64,000 nucleotides of DNA, from the NCBI RefSeq assembly GCF_000196175.1, contig NC_005363.1, positions 1,860,001 to 1,924,000 on the forward strand, read 5' to 3'. This document shows positions 24,854-33,219 of this stretch, piece after piece. Below the pieces are notes generated by a model. That model did not search any database, had not been told where the DNA came from, and saw only the letters and a list, made by a program, of their open reading frames with translations. Numbering within the stretch: the stretch's first letter is position 1; each line of letters opens with the position of its first letter. Source of the DNA: Bdellovibrio bacteriovorus HD100. Lineage in GTDB: Bacteria > Bdellovibrionota > Bdellovibrionia > Bdellovibrionales > Bdellovibrionaceae. The position numbers were made by a program, and so were the translations under genes.

Positions 24854-26020
24854 CTATTTGTCCAATTCCATTTTTGCAATCGTTTGCAATTGCATGTTGG
24901 TTGTACCTTCGTAGATCTGACCGATCTTTGCGTCACGCCAGAATTTCTCAACTGGATATTCTTTGGTGAAGCCGTTACCGCCGAACAAGTCGATGGCTTT
25001 GGAAGTGATTTTCTCTGCCGCGCGGGAAGAGTAAAGTTTCGCCATAGCAGCGGCTTCGATGAAGTCCAGGCCCGCGTCTTTCAGGCGAGCGGCATTGTAA
25101 ACCATCAAACGAGCTGCTTCCAGCTCTGTGCGCATTTCTGCCAACTGGAACTGAACGCCCTGGAAGTGAGCGATTGGTTTGCCGAACTGTTCACGACCTT
25201 TTACGTAACCCAAAGCCGCTTCGTAAGCGCCTTGAGCGATACCGATCATCTGAGCGCCGATACCGATGCGGCCTTCGTTCAGTGTTTCAATTGCGATTTT
25301 GTAGCCTTTGCCGACTTCGCCCAAAACGTTTTCTTTTGGAACTTCGCAGTTTTCAAACAGCAATTCGCAAGTGGAAGAAGCGCGGATACCCAGTTTGTCT
25401 TCTTTTTTACCAACTGAGAAGCCTTTGAAGCCACGCTCAACGATGAACGCCGTGATGCCTTTGTAGCCTTTTTCAGGCGCCATGTTGGCAAAAACGATAA
25501 AGATGTTAGCTTCGTTACCGTTGGTGATCCACAATTTGGAACCGTTCAGAACCCATTTGTCACCTTTGTCTTCTGCTTTCAATTTCAATGCGAAAGCATC
25601 AGAACCGGAAGAAGATTCAGACAAAGCGTAAGCGCCCACGTCTTTGGAAGCCATCTGGCCCAGGTATTTGGATTTCTGAGCTTCAGTACCCCATTTAAGG
25701 AAGGCATTTGTTGTCAGAGTGTTTTGAACGTCTACAAGAACGGAAACAGAACCGTCCACGCGGCCGATTTCTTCAACTGCCAGGCAGGCCATGAAGAATG
25801 TGGAGCCAGCGCCGCCCCATTTTTCAGGAGTCTCGATACCCATCAAACCCATTTCGAAAAGCTTCGTCAGGATTTCTGGTTTCATCTTGGCTTCTTCGTC
25901 CATGTGAGTCACATGAGGTTTGATTTCGGATTCTGCAAAAGATCTTACAGCATCGCGGAACGCCATTTCATCTTCAGAAAGTACAGTCAGCGCCGGACGC
26001 GCATGAGTCATATCAGACAT
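24854..26020 (-). CDS. Acyl-CoA dehydrogenase (short-chain type)
   Basis: 388 residues, typical length. FAD enzyme of fatty-acid or branched-chain amino-acid oxidation. Family signatures: YALSESSSGSDA, FGKPIAHFQGVQFQLAEM, LFGGNGFTKEYPVEKFWRDAKI and the catalytic Glu in IYEGTTNMQ. Substrate chain length is not certain. AAGGGAAATAAG precedes the ATG. A long perfect inverted repeat ends 18 bases upstream of the start, so transcription must pass through it or start close by. Confidence 0.93.
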   Translation of the reverse strand: MSDMTHARPALTVLSEDEMAFRDAVRSFAESEIKPHVTHMDEEAKMKPEILTKLFEMGLMGIETPEKWGGAGSTFFMACLAVEEIGRVDGSVSVLVDVQNTLTTNAFLKWGTEAQKSKYLGQMASKDVGAYALSESSSGSDAFALKLKAEDKGDKWVLNGSKLWITNGNEANIFIVFANMAPEKGYKGITAFIVERGFKGFSVGKKEDKLGIRASSTCELLFENCEVPKENVLGEVGKGYKIAIETLNEGRIGIGAQMIGIAQGAYEAALGYVKGREQFGKPIAHFQGVQFQLAEMRTELEAARLMVYNAARLKDAGLDFIEAAAMAKLYSSRAAEKITSKAIDLFGGNGFTKEYPVEKFWRDAKIGQIYEGTTNMQLQTIAKMELDK

Positions 26021-26038
26021 CTTATTTCCCTTCGATCG

Positions 26039-26166
26039 GAAGCCCAGCCCTAGGAGCCTTACCGCCTCATTGGCTTCGGACAGTCCTCGCGGACGCCATT
26101 CCCTTTGGGAATGTGGCTGCTGCGGAACTCGCCACTGAGCCAGTAAGGCTCCTAGGGCTGGGCTTC
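26039..26166. repeat. 128-bp structured inverted repeat between divergent genes
   Basis: Arms 26039-26062 and 26143-26166 are perfect reverse complements over 24 bases (outer sequence begins GAAGCCCAGCCC and contains CCTAGG); the match continues for 9 of the next 12 pairs. The 56-base centre holds two further hairpins: GTCC-TCGC-GGAC (26083-26094) and CATTCCC-TTT-GGGAATG (26097-26113). The result would be a long stem with a branched head. No open reading frame. It may be a MITE-like repeat or a structured leader of the acyl-CoA dehydrogenase mRNA. Confidence 0.8.
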
Positions 26167-26289
26167 AGTTCTTGTTAAAACGTGTTCAGAACCGTTTTAA
26201 ATCTGTTTTAAAACTGTTTGTAAAAACGGGGGTCACGGTAACGTTTTTGGCAGATTTATTCAAGACCTTGGAATGATGGGAGCTTTTCT

Positions 26290-26363
26290 CTTAACAAGCT
26301 GTGTTAAGCTGAATTGCACTTTAAATGTGCAAGTGTTTTATCGCACTAGACATGAGTCTAGGT
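26290..26363. promoter_or_regulatory. Three consecutive short inverted repeats upstream of the M50 protease
   Basis: CTTAACA-N5-TGTTAAG (26290-26308), TTGCAC-N7-GTGCAA (26314-26332) and TAGAC-ATGA-GTCTA (about 26347-26360) follow one another before the ATG at 26384. They could be operators or mRNA hairpins. Together with the 128-bp repeat they fill the 363-base gap 26021-26383, in which I see no gene. Confidence 0.45.
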
Positions 26364-26383
26364 GTGTTTTAGCGTGAGGTTGT

Positions 26384-27046
26384 ATGGATATGATGGAAAT
26401 CGGCGCCAAGATTGGTGTCTACTTTATTCCTTTTCTTTTTGCACTTTGCTTCCACGAGTTTGCGCACGGTTGGGTGGCGCGTCTACGTGGGGACAACACT
26501 GCGGAGCAGATGGGTCGTTTGACTCTGAATCCGGTGGCACACATGGATTTGATCGGGACGTTGATTCTTCCGATCGCGGCCATTGTATTTTCTTCGCCGA
26601 TCTTTTTTGGTTGGGCGAAACCGGTGCCGGTGAATTCCCGCAACCTTAAAAACCCTCGTGTGGATATGTTCTGGATCGCTTTGGCGGGTCCACTTTCGAA
26701 CATCCTGCTGGCGTTTGTGGGCGCTTTTGCGATTGCTCTGGTGGCCAAGTACTACTCTTTCGGCATGTATGCCAAAGGGGCGGTGGCGATTCTTCAGACC
26801 TTTATTGTTACCAACATGTTCCTGGCTGTTTTCAATCTTTTGCCGATGCATCCGCTGGATGGTGGCAAGGTGCTGGCGCGCTTCCTGCCTGCCAGCTTGA
26901 ATTATAAGCTTGAACAGAATGAACACATCACCAGCATGGTTTTGATGGTGCTGGTGTTGACGGGGATGTTGCGCTTCCTGGCTGAGCCGGTGATCTGGAG
27001 TTCTCAGCACCTGATCAATCTTGCATTGAATGGGGTGGGGGTTTAA
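26384..27046 (+). CDS. Site-2 protease-like M50 metallopeptidase
   Basis: 220 residues, multi-pass membrane protein. The zinc motif HEFAH is in CFHEFAHGWVARL near residue 25, and the second conserved motif HPLDGGKVL, supplying the Asp ligand, is near residue 160. A compact M50B form without a PDZ domain. Such proteases perform regulated intramembrane proteolysis, often of anti-sigma factors, but no such partner is adjacent. GTGAGGTTGT lies just upstream of the ATG. The next two genes (scpA, scpB) are on the same strand after a 146-base gap. Confidence 0.9.
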   Translation: MDMMEIGAKIGVYFIPFLFALCFHEFAHGWVARLRGDNTAEQMGRLTLNPVAHMDLIGTLILPIAAIVFSSPIFFGWAKPVPVNSRNLKNPRVDMFWIALAGPLSNILLAFVGAFAIALVAKYYSFGMYAKGAVAILQTFIVTNMFLAVFNLLPMHPLDGGKVLARFLPASLNYKLEQNEHITSMVLMVLVLTGMLRFLAEPVIWSSQHLINLALNGVGV

Positions 27047-27192
27047 GGCTTTGCTGCGGCGCAAACGCGTCGGGTGGGGCCTTTAAAGAGTTGTTGAATA
27101 ATCCAAAGCCGCTTGATTCAATCTTCGGCGTTTGGACGGGGACTGCGAAGTGCGTTCCGGTTTTAGTGAAAGGGTAGAGGGGACCATCTTTC

Positions 27193-28191
27193 ATGAGTAT
27201 TACAGTACAGTTGCCTAAATTCGAAGGACCTCTTGGACTTCTTCTTTACCTTATCCGTAAAGAGGAAATGGACATCATGGATATCAAAGTCCATGAGATC
27301 ACCAAACAATACCTTGAATATATCAAATTGATGAAAGAACTGGATCTGGAAGTTGCCGGAGAGTTCGTGGCCATGGCTGCGACTCTGATCCAGATCAAAT
27401 CCCGCATGCTTTTGCCTCAGTACGACGAAAACGGCGAAGCTATCGAAGTTGAAGATCCGCGCAAAGAGCTGGTTCAGAAACTTCTTGAATACCAAAAGTA
27501 CCAGGAAGCAGCGAAGCTTCTTTACGATCGCCCGCTGGTGGGTCGTGATGTGTGGTTGCGTGGAACCCGTGAAAAGCTGGATGAAAAAGAAGAGGAAATT
27601 GTTCTTGAGGACAACGCCCTGTTCTCTTTGATCGCCAGCTACCGTCGTATTTCCCGTGCAGTTAAAAAGAAAATTCACCAGGTGGCGGCGAAAGCCCAGT
27701 CCATCTCCAGCCGTATCCTTGAAATGAAGGATCGTCTGATTGTCGGTCAAAGAACCACAATGATGGAGATGGTGACGGCAACGGAAGACCGCGCCCGCCA
27801 GGCCCTGATCACCTTCCTGTCTTTGCTTGAACTGGGTAAAATGGGCTTTGTGGGTCTGTATCAGACCGAAGCTTATTCTGACATCTGGGTTGATACCAAA
27901 AAACCGATCGAAACTGACGTTTTGAGCCGGGTTGAAGAGTACGATTCCATGCGCGCTGATGAAGTTGCGGCAAAAATGATGGAAGAAACCAAAAAGATCG
28001 ACGCTGACGAAGATCTTTTGGCGGAGAATGAAGAAACTGAAGAAGAAAACAACCAGCTGCAAATGGACTTGGGTGCTGGTCTCACAGACGACATCGCTTT
28101 TGTTGATACAAATGTCGATGATATCGCCACGGACGACGAAATCTTGGCTGCTGAGAGTGAATTGTTTAAAGATGACGTGACGGAAGTGTAG
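27193..28191 (+). CDS. scpA: Segregation and condensation protein A
   Basis: 332 residues. ScpA is the kleisin that bridges SMC heads in chromosome condensation. Family markers: FEGPLGLLLYLIRKEEMDIMDI at the N-terminus and AATLIQIKSRMLLP. The C-terminal 70 residues are acidic (DEDLLAENEETEEENN), longer than usual. GAGGGGACC lies 8 bases before the ATG. Followed after 8 bases by scpB. Confidence 0.94.
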   Translation: MSITVQLPKFEGPLGLLLYLIRKEEMDIMDIKVHEITKQYLEYIKLMKELDLEVAGEFVAMAATLIQIKSRMLLPQYDENGEAIEVEDPRKELVQKLLEYQKYQEAAKLLYDRPLVGRDVWLRGTREKLDEKEEEIVLEDNALFSLIASYRRISRAVKKKIHQVAAKAQSISSRILEMKDRLIVGQRTTMMEMVTATEDRARQALITFLSLLELGKMGFVGLYQTEAYSDIWVDTKKPIETDVLSRVEEYDSMRADEVAAKMMEETKKIDADEDLLAENEETEEENNQLQMDLGAGLTDDIAFVDTNVDDIATDDEILAAESELFKDDVTEV

Positions 28192-28199
28192 AGGGGACC

Positions 28200-29666
28200 A
28201 TGTCTGAAGAAAAAGACGATTTGATCAACGAAGAAATGAATCACGCTGAAGAATCTGAAGGCTTCGAAACTGAAGCTGACGTTGAAACTGACGAGCTTTC
28301 CGCCGATGGCATTGAGTCCGACGCCTCTGTATTCCTGCAGGAAGAAGAGGAATCGGAAGGTTTCCTTCCGGAAGTGTCTGATGATGAAGTGGACGCCCTG
28401 GAGGCCACTGCAGAAGAAGACGAAGTGTCTGTCGACGGCACGGAGCTTGACGGTTTTGATTCCGCTGAAATTGAAGAAGTGGAATTCGTCGAGGAAGAGC
28501 GCCTTGAAAGCATCGTGGAAAGCGTGCTGTTTGCTTCAGACAGACCTGTAAGTCTGGCTTCTTTGAAACTACTGTTCAAAGGGACCAACATCCGTGGTGA
28601 CAAGATCCGCCGCGCCCTGGATCAGCTGGCCGTTGAATACGCTGGCGGCCGTCGTGGTGTGACCCTGGAAGAAGTTCCGGGTGGATACCAGCTGCGCACT
28701 AAAATTGACAATATGGAATTCCTGAAGCGCACATTGAAAGCGCGTCAGTTCAAACTTTCCGGCCCGGCTTTGGAAGTTCTTTCCATCGTGGCCTATAAAC
28801 AGCCGACCGTGAAAGCGGAAGTGGACGAAATCCGCGGCGTTGAATCCGGTCACTTGCTGCGTGCTTTGATGGAGAAAAATCTGGTTTGCTTCGAAGGTAA
28901 ATCTGAACTTCCAGGCCGTCCTATGCAGTACGGCACCACCAGAAAGTTCCTGGAGATCTTTGGTCTGAGAAGCTTGAAAGAGCTTCCAACCCTGTCCCAG
29001 ATTGATGAGCTTCTGCCGGATGGTATTGATGAACAGCAGGCGGAAGAAAAACCGACTCTTTCCACCATCACCGATAGCATGTCTGAAACTTACATTGGTT
29101 CTTACTCTCAAGGAGAGGAAGAGCTGATGAAGATCCAGGAACAGCTGGAGGACATCGCGACTTCTTCCAACTTCTTTGAGGAAGAAAAGCGCCGTCAGGC
29201 TGAAAAACGTGATCAGGAACGCGCTCAGAACATCCGTGATGCTTTGGCATTCGGCGAGCCGGTTTCCACTCGTGATCAAAACTGGCTGACGAAGTACGAT
29301 GAGGCTTTGGCTGCGGGAACCACTTTGGTGGCCATGGCAGCTGAAAAGAAAGCCGCTGCTTTGGAAAACATGAAAAAGCCGGCAGTGACTGCTGAAAACG
29401 GCGAAGAAATCTCTGAGGAAGGATCTGAAGAGACTTTGGAAGCTTCCATGGACGAATCCGAGAGTGAATCTCTGGACGAATCCACCGACGGGGATGATTC
29501 CGAGCTGGAAGAAGCTGTCGTAGCATTTGATAACGACGAAGATCTGGATGAGGCTTCAGACGATCAATTATTCGCTGACTCTGATGATGAATCTTCCGAA
29601 GAAGAAGAGTTGCCATTCCTGGGTGAGGCGGACGACATTGATGAAGAAGGTGAAGCTTCTGTTTAA
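28200..29666 (+). CDS. scpB: Segregation and condensation protein B with long acidic extensions
   Basis: 488 residues against about 180-240 for typical ScpB. The winged-helix core lies about 100-260 (ESIVESVLFASDRPVSL, LSIVAYKQPTVKAEVDEIRGV, GRPMQYGTTRKFLEIFGL). Residues 1-98 are dominated by Glu/Asp/Ser, and 385-488 are again extremely acidic (SEEEELPFLGEADD). A middle stretch (about 300-350) is helical and charged. GAGGGGACC is 1 base before the ATG region. The last 26 bases overlap the next gene. The flanking acidic regions are intrinsically disordered in appearance. Confidence 0.92.
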   Translation: MSEEKDDLINEEMNHAEESEGFETEADVETDELSADGIESDASVFLQEEEESEGFLPEVSDDEVDALEATAEEDEVSVDGTELDGFDSAEIEEVEFVEEERLESIVESVLFASDRPVSLASLKLLFKGTNIRGDKIRRALDQLAVEYAGGRRGVTLEEVPGGYQLRTKIDNMEFLKRTLKARQFKLSGPALEVLSIVAYKQPTVKAEVDEIRGVESGHLLRALMEKNLVCFEGKSELPGRPMQYGTTRKFLEIFGLRSLKELPTLSQIDELLPDGIDEQQAEEKPTLSTITDSMSETYIGSYSQGEEELMKIQEQLEDIATSSNFFEEEKRRQAEKRDQERAQNIRDALAFGEPVSTRDQNWLTKYDEALAAGTTLVAMAAEKKAAALENMKKPAVTAENGEEISEEGSEETLEASMDESESESLDESTDGDDSELEEAVVAFDNDEDLDEASDDQLFADSDDESSEEEELPFLGEADDIDEEGEASV

Positions 29667-30216
29667 GACTCTTCTGAGTCTTTGGATCGTATATAATATC
29701 TTTGTGATGTTGGTGATGCCCAATGTGGGTGCCTATTTCGGGCGGGTGACTGCAAACGTGGTCACCCCCTACGCCAACACGGTGGGTTTGAATGCCGGGT
29801 GGAATTTCTTTTCCCCCGAGCCAGCCCATCCCATGTATCTGAAATACACAGTCAATTATCTGTACACCGAAGGTGAAAACGCCGGCGAAGAGGCCAAAGA
29901 GCCGGTTTATGGTTTTTTCCCTTTGGAAATCGCCAAGGATGACCGTCCTTTGCCGAACATCACCCGCAAGCGTGAGTGGGCTTTGATGCGCTATATGGTG
30001 CTGGATCCCAAGCGCCTGCGCGTGCTGATGGGGCCGTGGTTCTGCCGTCAGTATCCGGGTGCCACTTCGGTGGATATGGAGCACGTGATAGAGACCATTC
30101 CATTCCTGGATCAGGCCGTGCGTTTCCGTGAAGACAGCGTCAGTGATCTGTCCAAAGAGGTCCAGTACATTCGGGAATCCTATTCCTGCGCGGGTGGGGA
30201 TGAGGAGAGTTTATGA
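29641..30216 (+). CDS. Membrane-anchored hypothetical protein of the HTTM cluster
   Basis: 191 residues from the ATG at 29641, which overlaps the scpB end by 26 bases; GTG at 29650 is the alternative. One N-terminal membrane segment (LLSLWIVYNIFVMLVM) then a periplasmic domain with GWNFFSPEPAHPMYLKY. The WxFFxP pattern is common in proteins encoded beside HTTM genes. Its last 4 bases overlap the HTTM gene as ATGA, so they are coupled. Function unknown. Confidence 0.75.
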   Translation: MKKVKLLFKTLLSLWIVYNIFVMLVMPNVGAYFGRVTANVVTPYANTVGLNAGWNFFSPEPAHPMYLKYTVNYLYTEGENAGEEAKEPVYGFFPLEIAKDDRPLPNITRKREWALMRYMVLDPKRLRVLMGPWFCRQYPGATSVDMEHVIETIPFLDQAVRFREDSVSDLSKEVQYIRESYSCAGGDEESL

Positions 30217-31112
30217 TTAAAAAGCTCTGGGCTCATTGGGATCAGTTCTGGTTTGCACCGCAAAGTCTGCTGGGGCTTGCCTCTATGCGGGTCATGTTGT
30301 GTGCGACTCTGCTGTATATGAATCTGACCCGTTTCTATAATTTGGAATTTTACACCGATTCCAGCTGGATTCCGCGCAGTCGTGCGCTGGAAGTGATGCC
30401 GGAACTGGGGCGGCCGTTGTTCTTGTGGACGTTCTGGCCGGACAGCATGAACTTTGTCATGAATCTGGTGTTGGTGGTGCTGTTGGCGCTGCTGACTGTG
30501 GGGATTGGCGGCCGCTGGTTGATGTGGATTGCCTGGATCATCAATGCCGGTTTCCTGCAAAGAAACTACGCTGTGAACTTTGGTGCGGATGTGATCGGGG
30601 CTTTGTTCCTGTTTTATATGTCCTTCACGCAAAGCTGCGAACGTTTGAGTGTCGTGAATCTGGTGCGCAGAAAAAAGACGTTCCAACTCAGCGACACGGT
30701 CAGCTCGATGATGATTCGCATGATGCAGGTTCAGATTTCTGTGATCTATGCTTACACCGGGTGGGAAAAACTCAAAGGTGGCAGCTGGTGGGACGGAACC
30801 GCTTTGTGGAGTGTTCTGGCAAATCCCCAGATGACCACGATGGACTTTTCCTTCCTGCGCCACTTCCCGTGGGTGATCCCGGTGATTGGTTATGTGACGA
30901 TTCTGTTTGAGATTTATTTCCCGGCGATGGTGGCCTGGCCCAAGACTCGTTACCTGTGTTTGTTGTTGGGACTTTCGTTCCACGCGGGGATCGGTGTGTT
31001 TATGGGGTTGATCCCTTTTGCCACGGTGATGGTGTCCACGTACTTCCTGTTCCTGGATCCGCAGCTTCTGGAAAAGACGCTTGAGAAAACCCGCTCTGTG
31101 GTGCGCCTTTAA
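30213..31112 (+). CDS. HTTM-domain multi-pass membrane protein
   Basis: 299 residues, about 6-7 membrane segments. The overall pattern matches the HTTM domain (related to vitamin K-dependent gamma-carboxylase membrane region and SdpB): SLLGLASMRVMLCATLL, NAGFLQRNYAVNFGAD, QVQISVIYAYTGWEKLKGG and LLGLSFHAGIGVFMGL. No carboxylase C-terminal domain. It is flanked by the anchored protein upstream and a thioredoxin-like gene that begins on the base after its stop, suggesting a thiol-dependent membrane system. Confidence 0.82.
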   Translation: MIKKLWAHWDQFWFAPQSLLGLASMRVMLCATLLYMNLTRFYNLEFYTDSSWIPRSRALEVMPELGRPLFLWTFWPDSMNFVMNLVLVVLLALLTVGIGGRWLMWIAWIINAGFLQRNYAVNFGADVIGALFLFYMSFTQSCERLSVVNLVRRKKTFQLSDTVSSMMIRMMQVQISVIYAYTGWEKLKGGSWWDGTALWSVLANPQMTTMDFSFLRHFPWVIPVIGYVTILFEIYFPAMVAWPKTRYLCLLLGLSFHAGIGVFMGLIPFATVMVSTYFLFLDPQLLEKTLEKTRSVVRL

Positions 31113-31622
31113 ATGAACAAAGCCCTGATTGGAAAAATCGTAAATGGACTGCTGGTTGTGGCAGTCTTGTGGGTTCTGATCAATCGCCTTCCGGGTGTCA
31201 TTGAAAACTTCAGAAAACAAAATCAGCCTGCGCCGTCCTTTGCCGTGCCTTTGCTGGATGGAACCTTGTTTGAATCAGAAGAAACGGGGAAGGCTCTGGT
31301 GGTGGTTTTTTGGGCCACATGGTGCGGCCCTTGTGAAGTGGAGCTTTCTCGTCTGCAGAAGCTGATTGATGATAAAGTTATCCCGGCGGACTCGGTCCTG
31401 GCCGTTTCCAGCCTGGAGGATCGCCATCTTGTTCAGAAAACCGTGGATCAGCGGCGTTATAGTTTCCTGGTTGGGGTGGATATCAGCGGTCAGGTGGCCG
31501 GTCTTTATGGAGTTCGCGCCACGCCGACGACGGCTTTGCTGGATAAGAATCATCAGTTAACCTGGATCACGACAGGGTTGAGTCCGTTGTTGGAAGTGAA
31601 AATCCGGGGGCTTTTTAAGTAA
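31113..31622 (+). CDS. Membrane-anchored thioredoxin-like protein (TlpA/ResA type)
   Basis: 169 residues. An N-terminal membrane anchor (IVNGLLVVAVLWVLI) is followed by a thioredoxin fold with the active site WATWCGPC (C71, C74) and the cis-Pro in RATPTTALL. It probably acts on periplasmic thiols, perhaps those of the HTTM protein or cytochromes. It starts directly after the HTTM stop. Confidence 0.9.
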   Translation: MNKALIGKIVNGLLVVAVLWVLINRLPGVIENFRKQNQPAPSFAVPLLDGTLFESEETGKALVVVFWATWCGPCEVELSRLQKLIDDKVIPADSVLAVSSLEDRHLVQKTVDQRRYSFLVGVDISGQVAGLYGVRATPTTALLDKNHQLTWITTGLSPLLEVKIRGLFK

Positions 31623-31734
31623 AACCGCCTTTATCGCAATTTGGGACGGGGAAAATGTCTCAAAACTGGACCTGATGAAAAAACTCGTTTAAGCGTCCCT
31701 GCACCTCATTTATTCTATAAAGGTGGGGGAGCTC

Positions 31735-32217
31735 ATGAGATCAGTACGATATTTTGCAGGACTTTCAAGTCTTTGTCTTCTGTTGGCGGCCTGTCAGCCA
31801 GTTGAAGGCGATTCACTGTTGACTGATAAACAAAATGATTCCAGCACTCATACGCTGGATAAAACTCCCAAATCAGAAGAACTGACAGTTCAGCTTTTCT
31901 CTCCCACGATCAACATGAAAAACACAGACACCAAAGCCGAAATCACCGGCGAGTGCTATGTTTCGACTTATCCTTCCCACAGACTGATTGTGATGAATGG
32001 CTCCACACAAATGAGCCTGGTGGACACAAATCCGGCAACGGCAGCCAATGCCAACTATGCCACTTGTAAAAACGGGCGCTTTAATTTCTCGTTGAATATT
32101 GCATCTTTGGCTTCCGGCGTTTACAGCCTGCGAATCATCATGCAGGCCTTCGATGCGGATGGAAATGCCGTGATGAACGAAGCCCGGGCGGCTCCGACGT
32201 TCACTCTTACAAAATAA
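31735..32217 (+). CDS. Lipoprotein, hypothetical
   Basis: 160 residues from the ATG at 31735 with GGGGGAG just upstream. Signal peptide with lipobox LLAAC (Cys at residue 20 or so), so lipid-anchored. The mature domain (VQLFSPTINMKNTDTKAEITGECYV) looks beta-rich, like an Ig-like fold. A weak -10-like TATAAA lies at about 31717. The 3' end overlaps the convergent binding-protein gene by 11 bases. No family recognised. Confidence 0.75.
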   Translation: MRSVRYFAGLSSLCLLLAACQPVEGDSLLTDKQNDSSTHTLDKTPKSEELTVQLFSPTINMKNTDTKAEITGECYVSTYPSHRLIVMNGSTQMSLVDTNPATAANANYATCKNGRFNFSLNIASLASGVYSLRIIMQAFDADGNAVMNEARAAPTFTLTK

Positions 32218-33127
32218 AATTGAAATCGTTTTTTAGTTTCAAAGGTGCTTCCTGATCCTTGGTTTCAAGAATCAGCGTGTCCTTCAGTTCCAGATCGCGG
32301 ATGAAGTCGGCGCGTCTGTGCAGTGGAATTTCTTTTCCGGTCACTGTTGAGAAGGTCGAATTAAAGGGAGTGCCCAGCAGTCCCTTTTCCTGGTGCTCCA
32401 CATTGGTCAGAACCTCAAGAATCTCCAACGCCAGTTCCTTCTGGGTGGAGTTTGCCGGGATGGCGGCTCCCCAGATTAAGAGGGCGCTTAAGAACGGGTG
32501 CGTGCCTCCGCGGAAGTCGCGATTCAGCGGCGTTTCAACAGCACCCTCATCACTGGTTTTGCTCAGTTGATCCAGTTGCAGGGTCAGGATTCGTTTGCTG
32601 TTAATTTGCTCCAACAAGCCCTGTTCTTTCCAGGTCTGAAAGTGTTTTAGCAGCAGATCTTCATCCGCCAGCAGAAACAAGAAGGTCTCTTTTTTGTTTT
32701 TCAGATAATCCAGGAAGGTTTCATCCAGTGGAGTATCGATCCCGGTCTTCATCCAGTAAATGGGCAAAAAAGTGAAGGTCTCGGGGTTGCGGCTTTTTAC
32801 GAAATCCGTCGACACTCGTCGCAGCAGTTCCCCTTGAATGCCGGCCACATTGGCCAAAAGATTCTGGTGCGCCAGAGTGTTGGCCCAGTACGAAGGCAGA
32901 AAGATCAAATCGGCGGAAGGACTTGCCACCACGTTGGCCAGCATGGATTCCCAGTCACGGGTCACTGTGACGGAAAAACGCACATGAAGTTCTTCTTCCA
33001 GTTCCTGACGCAAGTTCATCGGGAACAGGACTTCATCCGTGGTCAGAACTGAAATTTTCCGGGGAGTGCTGAAGTAGCTTCGAGAAATGCCTTGGGGCAG
33101 GACTCCGTGCAGAAATCCCACCCCCAT
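32207..33127 (-). CDS. Type 2 periplasmic binding protein-like protein
   Basis: 306 residues from the ATG at 33127. The body (KISVLTTDEVLFPMNLRQELEEE, SPSADLIFLPSYWANTL, FTFLPIYWMKTGI) resembles spermidine/putrescine-type solute-binding proteins. The hydrophobic N-terminal segment needed for export is encoded mostly upstream of this ATG: an in-frame CTG at 33169 would yield KSNILWIFFFLICMGVGF. No ATG, GTG or TTG lies in frame before an upstream stop, so a CTG start is possible. No transporter genes adjoin. Confidence 0.75.
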   Translation of the reverse strand: MGVGFLHGVLPQGISRSYFSTPRKISVLTTDEVLFPMNLRQELEEELHVRFSVTVTRDWESMLANVVASPSADLIFLPSYWANTLAHQNLLANVAGIQGELLRRVSTDFVKSRNPETFTFLPIYWMKTGIDTPLDETFLDYLKNKKETFLFLLADEDLLLKHFQTWKEQGLLEQINSKRILTLQLDQLSKTSDEGAVETPLNRDFRGGTHPFLSALLIWGAAIPANSTQKELALEILEVLTNVEHQEKGLLGTPFNSTFSTVTGKEIPLHRRADFIRDLELKDTLILETKDQEAPLKLKNDFNFIL

Positions 33128-33173
33128 GCAGATTAGAAAAAAGAAGATCCAAAGAATGTTGCTTTTCAGATGA

Positions 33174-33200
33174 AGTCCAGTCTCCGCGCCTGCCGGCGCT
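33174..33200 (-). repeat. REP-like hairpin repeat, copy 2
   Basis: 27-base element read on the minus strand, 22/27 identical to 21567-21593. The 5-bp stem is GCGCC/GGCGC here against GTGCC/GGCAC there, so pairing is preserved by a double change. It lies between nrdB and the binding-protein gene. Confidence 0.55.
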
Positions 33201-33219
33201 ACGACATCCTAGCCGTAGG

